In this document: piece by piece, positions 59,169-64,000 of the stretch | How positions within the stretch are numbered: position 1 is the first letter of the stretch | Layout of the letters: each line of letters opens with the position of its first letter | Assembly: GCF_004000885.1 (NCBI RefSeq) | Contig: NZ_BIMC01000002.1 | Span: forward strand, 186,001 to 250,000 | DNA length: 64,000 bases | Source of the DNA: Paenibacillus glucanolyticus NBRC 15330 | Lineage (GTDB): Bacteria > Bacillota > Bacilli > Paenibacillales > Paenibacillaceae | Direction of reading: 5' to 3' | Program-made: the position numbers and the translations under genes | The notes under the pieces: generated by a model | The model's input: the letters and a program-made list of their open reading frames with translations, nothing else | The model's database searches: none | What the model was told of the DNA's origin: nothing

Positions 59169-60719
59169 ATGACAGACAATACTCAACAACGCTTCCGTTT
59201 CAGCGAAGCGCCCATCTGGGATTTACAGCGGACTTATTATGAAGAGCTGGGGATGAAAGCCTGGAATAATGACCAGGTCCCGCAATATATTACGAGCAAC
59301 CCCATGATTGCAACGGCTTACGCCGAAGTTATATTCGGATTCCTTCGGGACCGGGCCAGTCAAGGGGATATGACCGAGCCCGTTACCATTTTGGAGCTAG
59401 GGGCCGGAGCGGGGCGGCTCGGATACCATATCCTGCATAAGCTGTGCGAGCTGAGAGATTATGCAGGAATTGCGCTGCCCCCTTTTCGCTATGTCATGAC
59501 CGATCTGCCGCAGAAAAATGTCTCCGCTTGGAACCAACATCCTGCGATGCAGACTTATATCGAGCAGGGACTGCTGGATTTCGCAAGGTTTGATGCCGTG
59601 CATGACAAGGAATTGAATTTGGTGGTATCGAAGACAACGATCCGACCCGGGGACCTGAAGCAGCCGCTGCTGATTATTGCTAACTATTTCTTTGACGGCA
59701 TTCCGCAAGAGCTGATTTACGTGGGGGAAGGGAAGATTTTTGAGAGCGATGTTGTCATCGACTTTCCGGAGCAGTATGAGAAGCTTAAGCCGTCTGAAGC
59801 GCTGGAGCGAATGAAGCTGGCTTTCGAGCACCGGCGGGCACCCAAATATGAAGAGGAAACCTATCCGTATCGCGATGTGATTGCCCATTACCAGCAAGAG
59901 CTGGAGGATTCCCATATCCTGTTTCCGGAGGTGGGGTTGAACTGCCTGGAGCGACTGAATCAGTTGTCAACGTCAGGGTTTCTGCTCCTTACGGCAGATA
60001 AGGGAGATCATCGCCTCGAGAACTGGAAATTTGCAGAACCGCCGCAATTGATTTACCATGGCAGCTTCTCGTTAACAACGAACTATCATGCCTTGCAGCA
60101 TGTGTTCGAGCAAAGAGGCGCGGAGGCGATATTCCCCACCCAGCATTATAAAAATATTAACATCGGCTGCATACTCATGCTGGAAGAGCCAACGACATAT
60201 GCTAATACTCGGCTGACTTACCGCCAGTTTATCGAACGCTTCGGACCTGATGAGTTCTTCCTCTTGAAGGAATGGATCGATCGGAATATTGAAAGCATGG
60301 GGATTCAGCAGATTTTGTCCTTTTGGCGTTTGGGTGGTTATGATGCAGAGTTCTTCATCCAGAGCGCCAAGCGCATCTCGAATCTGCTGCCGGAAGCCAA
60401 TGATGAAGAAATGCTGGATATCCGTAAGGGCATATACATCATGTGGTCATCGTACTACGTGATGGAGCAGCGTTATGACCTGGCTCTGGATGCGGGGCTG
60501 GTGCTCTTTGAGATGGATATGTACGAGGATGCGATGTTCTTCCTGAAAGAATCCGTTGAAACGGATGAAGATGAACCTGTGCCCACGGTTTTATATTGTC
60601 TCGCAATCTGCTGTTACGAGCTTGAGCTCGACGAAGAGGCACTGGAATACACGCGCCAGGCGCTCGTTCTGGAGCCGGATCATGAAGAGGCATTAGCTTT
60701 GTTGAATTGCTTTGAGTAA
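59169..60719 (+). CDS. SAM-dependent methyltransferase (MidA-like) fused to TPR
   Basis: 516 residues. The N-terminal half is a class I methyltransferase of the MidA/NDUFAF7 type: TILELGAGAGRLGYHILHKL is motif I, FRYVMTDLPQKNVSAW the second strand, IIANYFFDGIPQELIYVGEG the family's catalytic-region motif. The C-terminal about 110 residues are two to three TPR units (YDLALDAGLVLFEMDMYEDA, YCLAICCYELELDEEALEYT). MidA-like enzymes methylate an arginine of complex I in mitochondria; the TPR part suggests a protein target here. Gly-Ala-Gly-rich motif I is intact. Monocistronic. Confidence 0.82.
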   Translation: MTDNTQQRFRFSEAPIWDLQRTYYEELGMKAWNNDQVPQYITSNPMIATAYAEVIFGFLRDRASQGDMTEPVTILELGAGAGRLGYHILHKLCELRDYAGIALPPFRYVMTDLPQKNVSAWNQHPAMQTYIEQGLLDFARFDAVHDKELNLVVSKTTIRPGDLKQPLLIIANYFFDGIPQELIYVGEGKIFESDVVIDFPEQYEKLKPSEALERMKLAFEHRRAPKYEEETYPYRDVIAHYQQELEDSHILFPEVGLNCLERLNQLSTSGFLLLTADKGDHRLENWKFAEPPQLIYHGSFSLTTNYHALQHVFEQRGAEAIFPTQHYKNINIGCILMLEEPTTYANTRLTYRQFIERFGPDEFFLLKEWIDRNIESMGIQQILSFWRLGGYDAEFFIQSAKRISNLLPEANDEEMLDIRKGIYIMWSSYYVMEQRYDLALDAGLVLFEMDMYEDAMFFLKESVETDEDEPVPTVLYCLAICCYELELDEEALEYTRQALVLEPDHEEALALLNCFE

Positions 60720-60933
60720 ATTCAGGAAAAGAATAGAAATAGCACACTCGACCCGGCCCAGAGAATTTCGCAGCCGGGTTGTGCTGCGTAAACCAGTTGC
60801 GCTGGGAGATCAATTAGTACAGATAGCATCTGCGAAGATAGAAGTAGTGGAGTATAATGAATAAGGCATGGATAACAAAATGATGCTGACAGAAATAATA
60901 CTCACAGAAATAATACAATGATAGGTGAAAACA

Positions 60934-61737
60934 ATGAGAATAGCTTTTTTTGATTCAGGGTTAGGCGGATTAACCGTGTTGTCAGCGGCGATGAGGGAGC
61001 TGCCGCAGGAGGACTTTTTATTTTTTGCCGATACCCTGCACGTTCCTTACGGTACCAAAGCCAAGGAGGACGTCAAATCCTACATACATGATGCCATAAA
61101 AACCATTATGCAGGAAGAAGTCAAGGCCATTGTGATTGCGTGCAACACGGCTACAAGCATGGCGATATCCGAGCTTAGGAGGACTTATCCTATTCCGATT
61201 ATTGGTATGGAGCCTGCCGTAAAACCAGCTGTAGAAATCAATCGGTCCAGCGGCAAGCGAATCCTGGTGTTTGCCACCCCATTAACACTAAGGGAATCGA
61301 AGTATCGGGATCTTGTCAGACGAGTTGATAGCATGCATATCGTGGATTCCTTGCCTCTGCCAGAGCTGGTGGAATACTGCGAAGCTTTGAATTTTGACCA
61401 AAAAATCATGAATGCTTACTTTACCGAGAAGCTTGACGGCTTCGATCTGAATGAGTATGGGACCGTAGTGCTGGGCTGCACCCACTACCCTTTTTACAAG
61501 AAGATCTTATCGGATCTGTTGCCTGAACACATCCAAATTATAGACGGCAGTACAGGAACCGTGAACAGGCTGATCCAAGTCTTGCGTGCGAATGATCTGC
61601 TCAGCTCCAGCGGTACGCAGGATGTCAGGCAATTAAATTCGAGCCAATCGATGGAGTACGCAGAGAAGATGGGGAAAGCACTGAGCATATACAGGGAAAT
61701 AGAGAATAGGCAACAGGGATATCCAGAGAGGAATTGA
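60934..61737 (+). CDS. murI: Glutamate racemase
   Basis: Interconverts L- and D-glutamate for peptidoglycan. 267 residues. Family motifs: FFDSGLGGLTVL, FFADTLHVPYGTK, first catalytic cysteine in IACNTATSMA (C70), second in VLGCTHYPFY (C182). The start may be ATG 60934 or GTG 60925; AGGTG lies 7 bases before the ATG. The sequence FDSGLGGL rather than the usual DSGVGGL and short insertions suggest a diverged or secondary copy; genomes of this group often also have a main MurI. Flanked by terminator-like hairpins. Confidence 0.88.
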   Translation: MRIAFFDSGLGGLTVLSAAMRELPQEDFLFFADTLHVPYGTKAKEDVKSYIHDAIKTIMQEEVKAIVIACNTATSMAISELRRTYPIPIIGMEPAVKPAVEINRSSGKRILVFATPLTLRESKYRDLVRRVDSMHIVDSLPLPELVEYCEALNFDQKIMNAYFTEKLDGFDLNEYGTVVLGCTHYPFYKKILSDLLPEHIQIIDGSTGTVNRLIQVLRANDLLSSSGTQDVRQLNSSQSMEYAEKMGKALSIYREIENRQQGYPERN

Positions 61738-61805
61738 ACCCGCTCGGAGCGTCCTCAGTGGCTATTGATCAAAACAACGAATAAAATATGACTGACTACC
61801 CATGA

Positions 61806-61845
61806 CCCGACCTAGGATAAGCTTTATTCTTAAGGCCGGGTTGTG
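61806..61845 (+). terminator. Terminator-like hairpin after glutamate racemase
   Basis: ACCCGACCT-aggataagctttattctt-AAGGCCGGGT, stem with one mismatch, weak U-run. The gap 61738-62045 shows no other feature. Confidence 0.55.
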
Positions 61846-62045
61846 TCGTATGGAGGGAGTTATGCAGGTATTCGCTATTGATCATATGAAGGAGGTTTCA
61901 TCCAAAGCGATATGAGTCCTATTCTCCATCGCGAGGAGCTTGGGAGCAATCTGTCCCCGTAAACAAGTACATCGACCATGGGAAAAATATTGTCTGACAA
62001 CAGGCAGGATTAGTTCACTCTAGCATGGAAAGGATGCAGTTACAC

Positions 62046-62201
62046 ATGATCGAATTCATCGTTATTATCCTGATTGTGGGTTTGGCCGGGATAATCAGCA
62101 ATCAATATTCTGCACTGAGAAGAATGGATCGTATGCAGCGTTCACTGGATGAGCTAAACGTCCGATTCCAAGAAATGAAGGATAATGAGCCCAGACGATG
62201 A
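62046..62201 (+). CDS. Small membrane protein, 51 aa
   Basis: MIEFIVIILIVGLAGIISNQ then YSALRRMDRMQRSLDELNVR: one membrane helix (residues 3-18) and a basic, coiled-coil-like cytoplasmic tail. RBS GAAAGGATG, about 8 bases before the ATG. This design is common for small membrane proteins that modulate larger complexes. No family recognised. Confidence 0.55.
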   Translation: MIEFIVIILIVGLAGIISNQYSALRRMDRMQRSLDELNVRFQEMKDNEPRR

Positions 62202-62283
62202 CCTGAGCAACCGGATATTCGTTTTCATGAGGTGACTGTTTGCATAGGAAGTTGAGGCGTTTAATTCAGATAGAAGCGGGAGT

Positions 62284-62439
62284 ATGACGATCATGACCCC
62301 TTTTAAGAATGGCAAAAAAGAAATCAGAACGCAGTTTGAGATCAATCTGCTGCAGCAAGCACAGGCCAAAGTACCAGGGAAACCTCATCTCCCTTGGACA
62401 TATGAAGTTATTAGGCGTGACTATACAAATGTAGGGTGA
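62284..62439 (+). CDS. Small hypothetical protein, 51 aa
   Basis: Begins MTIMTPFKNGKKEIRTQFEI and contains NLLQQAQAKVPGKPHLPWTY. RBS GCGGGAG just upstream. It is only 9 bases before the next ATG (62449), which suggests a transcription unit with the following gene. Cytoplasmic, basic. Function not recognised. Confidence 0.45.
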   Translation: MTIMTPFKNGKKEIRTQFEINLLQQAQAKVPGKPHLPWTYEVIRRDYTNVG

Positions 62440-62485
62440 GAGGTCAGCATGTCCAAACGAAGTCTCAGAGATTTGATCTATGTGA

Positions 62486-63175
62486 ATGGGAAGGAGTATC
62501 GTAATAAATGCTTTTAATTCCTATGGTATTGAGTTCTATGAATTTATGTCCTGTGTCCGTCATCGACCGGAGCATCTGATTCTCCTTAAACACAAGTTCG
62601 ATGATGCGCGGCGGAATATTCATTCCGGATTTGATTATGTGACACCTCAAGAAATTTCAAGATTATTGGAAGATGACGTATACGGTTATGGAGATTTTTG
62701 CTGGGTTGATGTGCAGAAGGAAGAAGCTCTTGATCAATTAACCAAAATGAAGATTGGGGAATTATTAACCTTTGCTCATCTTGCCGAACCCTTGCAGGTA
62801 ATACCTAAAGTAAGATTTGCTTACTACGCCCATGATGATGGGTGGTTTAATAAGCTGTATGTGTCTGATCTTGAAGATTATAAGATACTGTTGTCTAAAG
62901 TAATCGTATCCAAATTACATAGATTAACGCGGCGAAAAATTGGGGATATCCCAGATGATGTTGCCTACGTTCTAATGGAGTCTACGAAAGAAGGATTGTT
63001 TATGGATTTTTCCAAGATAGTGAGGAGCAGAGTCAGCCTCAGATTGCCTATTACTGCAGTAGGACATTATCAGGATATGGACAAGGTGTATGAATATAGA
63101 GATGAGATAACCGAGCACAAGCTGTGGTTGTCTTACACGAACAGAAAATGGAGTCTAGTATATCATCTGGGATGA
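62486..63175 (+). CDS. Hypothetical protein, about 229 aa; start uncertain (frameshift possible)
   Basis: Soluble protein with aromatic-rich middle (VRFAYYAHDDGWFNKLYVSD) and a C-terminus DEITEHKLWLSYTNRKWSLV; no domain recognised. ATG 62486 has no RBS. Just upstream, ATG 62449 (RBS GAGAGGT) opens MSKRSLRDLIYVNGKEYRNK in another frame and stops at 62517; one frameshift near 62500 would join this to the main frame as a natural N-terminus. Alternatively a GGAAGGAG at 62488 may serve a non-ATG start near 62501. Confidence 0.6.
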   Translation: MGRSIVINAFNSYGIEFYEFMSCVRHRPEHLILLKHKFDDARRNIHSGFDYVTPQEISRLLEDDVYGYGDFCWVDVQKEEALDQLTKMKIGELLTFAHLAEPLQVIPKVRFAYYAHDDGWFNKLYVSDLEDYKILLSKVIVSKLHRLTRRKIGDIPDDVAYVLMESTKEGLFMDFSKIVRSRVSLRLPITAVGHYQDMDKVYEYRDEITEHKLWLSYTNRKWSLVYHLG

Positions 63176-63254
63176 AGACGAACAGAAGCCGAGCGAGAGA
63201 AGAACAGAAGTTTAAGATGCATTTGCAGCATATTAGAACGGGAGACAGCAATCA

Positions 63255-63809
63255 ATGATAAAATATAATATTTGTTTTGTTCGACGTGGTCCTGAGATTT
63301 TACTATTAAATCGGGATTACGCGCCATGGATGGGGTGCTGGAATGGAGTAGGGGGCAAGCTGGAGGGCAATGAAACGCCCAGGGAATCGATGATTCGTGA
63401 GCTGTATGAGGAGACTCAGATTCAGGAATGCAGATTAACATTCAAAGGTCTTATCACTTGGACAGCAGATGGCAAAAATCCGGGTGGGATGTACCTTTAT
63501 GTCGCGGACATACCTGAGGATTACAGCTATGTTACTCCGATTAAAACGGACGAGGGGATATTGGATTGGAAGTCCACGGAATGGATTTTGTCCAAAGGGA
63601 ATGTTGGAATCGCTGCCAATATTCCGGCATCACTTGAGACGATCTTGCATGATCCGAATTGTTACGAACATCATTGCATATATAAAGATGGTAAATTGTG
63701 TAAACAAACATCGACTGTGATTAGTGAATTGGTGGAAACGAATGAGAAACAGCGAGCCTCGTTATTTGAGAAGTACCTACATACATCACACGATCCGATT
63801 TATCGGTAA
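63255..63809 (+). CDS. Nudix hydrolase (MutT-like)
   Basis: 184 residues. The Nudix box is GGKLEGNETPRESMIRELYE followed by ETQI. The N-terminal IKYNICFVRRGPEILLLNRD and WMGCWNGVGGK are close to 8-oxo-dGTP diphosphatases (MutT/MTH1 type) of Bacilli. Its probable role is removing oxidised nucleotides, though other pyrophosphates are possible. RBS GGGAGACAG. C-terminal extension of about 40 residues (CIYKDGKLCKQTSTVISELV) is longer than in the shortest MutT proteins. Confidence 0.9.
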   Translation: MIKYNICFVRRGPEILLLNRDYAPWMGCWNGVGGKLEGNETPRESMIRELYEETQIQECRLTFKGLITWTADGKNPGGMYLYVADIPEDYSYVTPIKTDEGILDWKSTEWILSKGNVGIAANIPASLETILHDPNCYEHHCIYKDGKLCKQTSTVISELVETNEKQRASLFEKYLHTSHDPIYR

Positions 63810-63921
63810 GAGGACCATTTAGCTGAAGCTGAACAAATCATGAGTTGAATAATTAGTTGGTGATGTGACAAGGCCGATTAAATTGAATCTGGATGAAAAA
63901 TAAATTCACGGAGATATAAAC

Positions 63922-64000
63922 ATGAGGTATACATTACTGAAAAATGGTTTCGTCCCCGTATCACTCGGATTGCTGTTTGCGGCGATCTGGGTGCCGATCG
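63922..64000 (+). CDS. Membrane protein, 3' end outside window
   Basis: Starts MRYTLLKNGFVPVSLGLLFA and continues AAIWVPI to the window edge: the first helix of an integral membrane protein. RBS CGGAGA 8 bases before the ATG. Too short for a family call. Confidence 0.55.
   Translation, partial: MRYTLLKNGFVPVSLGLLFAAIWVPI

Overview
The window looks like the chromosome of a spore-forming Bacillota species, most likely Paenibacillus. The reasons are the core gene families (YhaN-type ATPase, YkvI, YqzE, the YqhG/YqhH pair, a B12-dependent ribonucleotide reductase under NrdR boxes), AAGGAGG-like ribosome binding sites with frequent TTG and GTG starts, classical hairpin plus U-run terminators, and a glycan locus with Lpl/Ytc-type permeases and a membrane-bound AraC regulator. 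This is inference from gene content; no rRNA or marker phylogeny is available here.

Layout. 1-19.4 kb is mostly housekeeping: the 3' part of a yhaN-like gene, ykvI, xpt, small conserved genes, tRNA-Leu(CAG), an exported polysaccharide deacetylase-like protein, a chemotaxis receptor whose sensor region appears cytoplasmic, an N-acetylmuramoyl-L-alanine amidase, yqzE, the yqhH-yqhG operon (SNF2 helicase plus partner) and the class II ribonucleotide reductase, whose promoter sits between two NrdR boxes.

19.6-36 kb is a patchwork of short, often AT-rich, mostly single-gene units: kinase-like phosphotransferase, methyltransferase, Nudix, two alpha/beta hydrolases, GH32, AlaX, DinB, GNAT, short-chain dehydrogenases. 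Truncated or frameshifted remnants lie among them (SDR fragment, P-loop kinase fragment, two broken membrane-protein genes). Two diverged, foldable repeats bracket the SDR fragment in a cassette-like order. Two units carry leaders that suggest ribosome-controlled expression: the alpha/beta hydrolase at 26.3 kb and the FusB/FusC-type gene at 36.3 kb, which has a 16-residue leader peptide with its own promoter and RBS.

37-44.3 kb holds a TetR-MFS-ABC export operon, a DinB protein and an ECF sigma/anti-sigma pair. 44.5-55.7 kb is a carbohydrate locus: two permease genes on the minus strand, a transmembrane AraC regulator, a solute-binding lipoprotein, a GH29 alpha-L-fucosidase and a 1040-residue clan GH-A glycosidase. 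56-64 kb returns to mixed small genes: DinB, VOC, PIG-L deacetylase, class 3 lipase, methyltransferase-TPR fusion, glutamate racemase, tiny ORFs, Nudix. No IS element, CRISPR array, rRNA or phage was seen.

The candidates most worth following for new biology are the structured cassette-like repeats at 20.1-20.8 kb and the two putative attenuation leaders at 25.9-26.2 kb and 36.1-36.3 kb.
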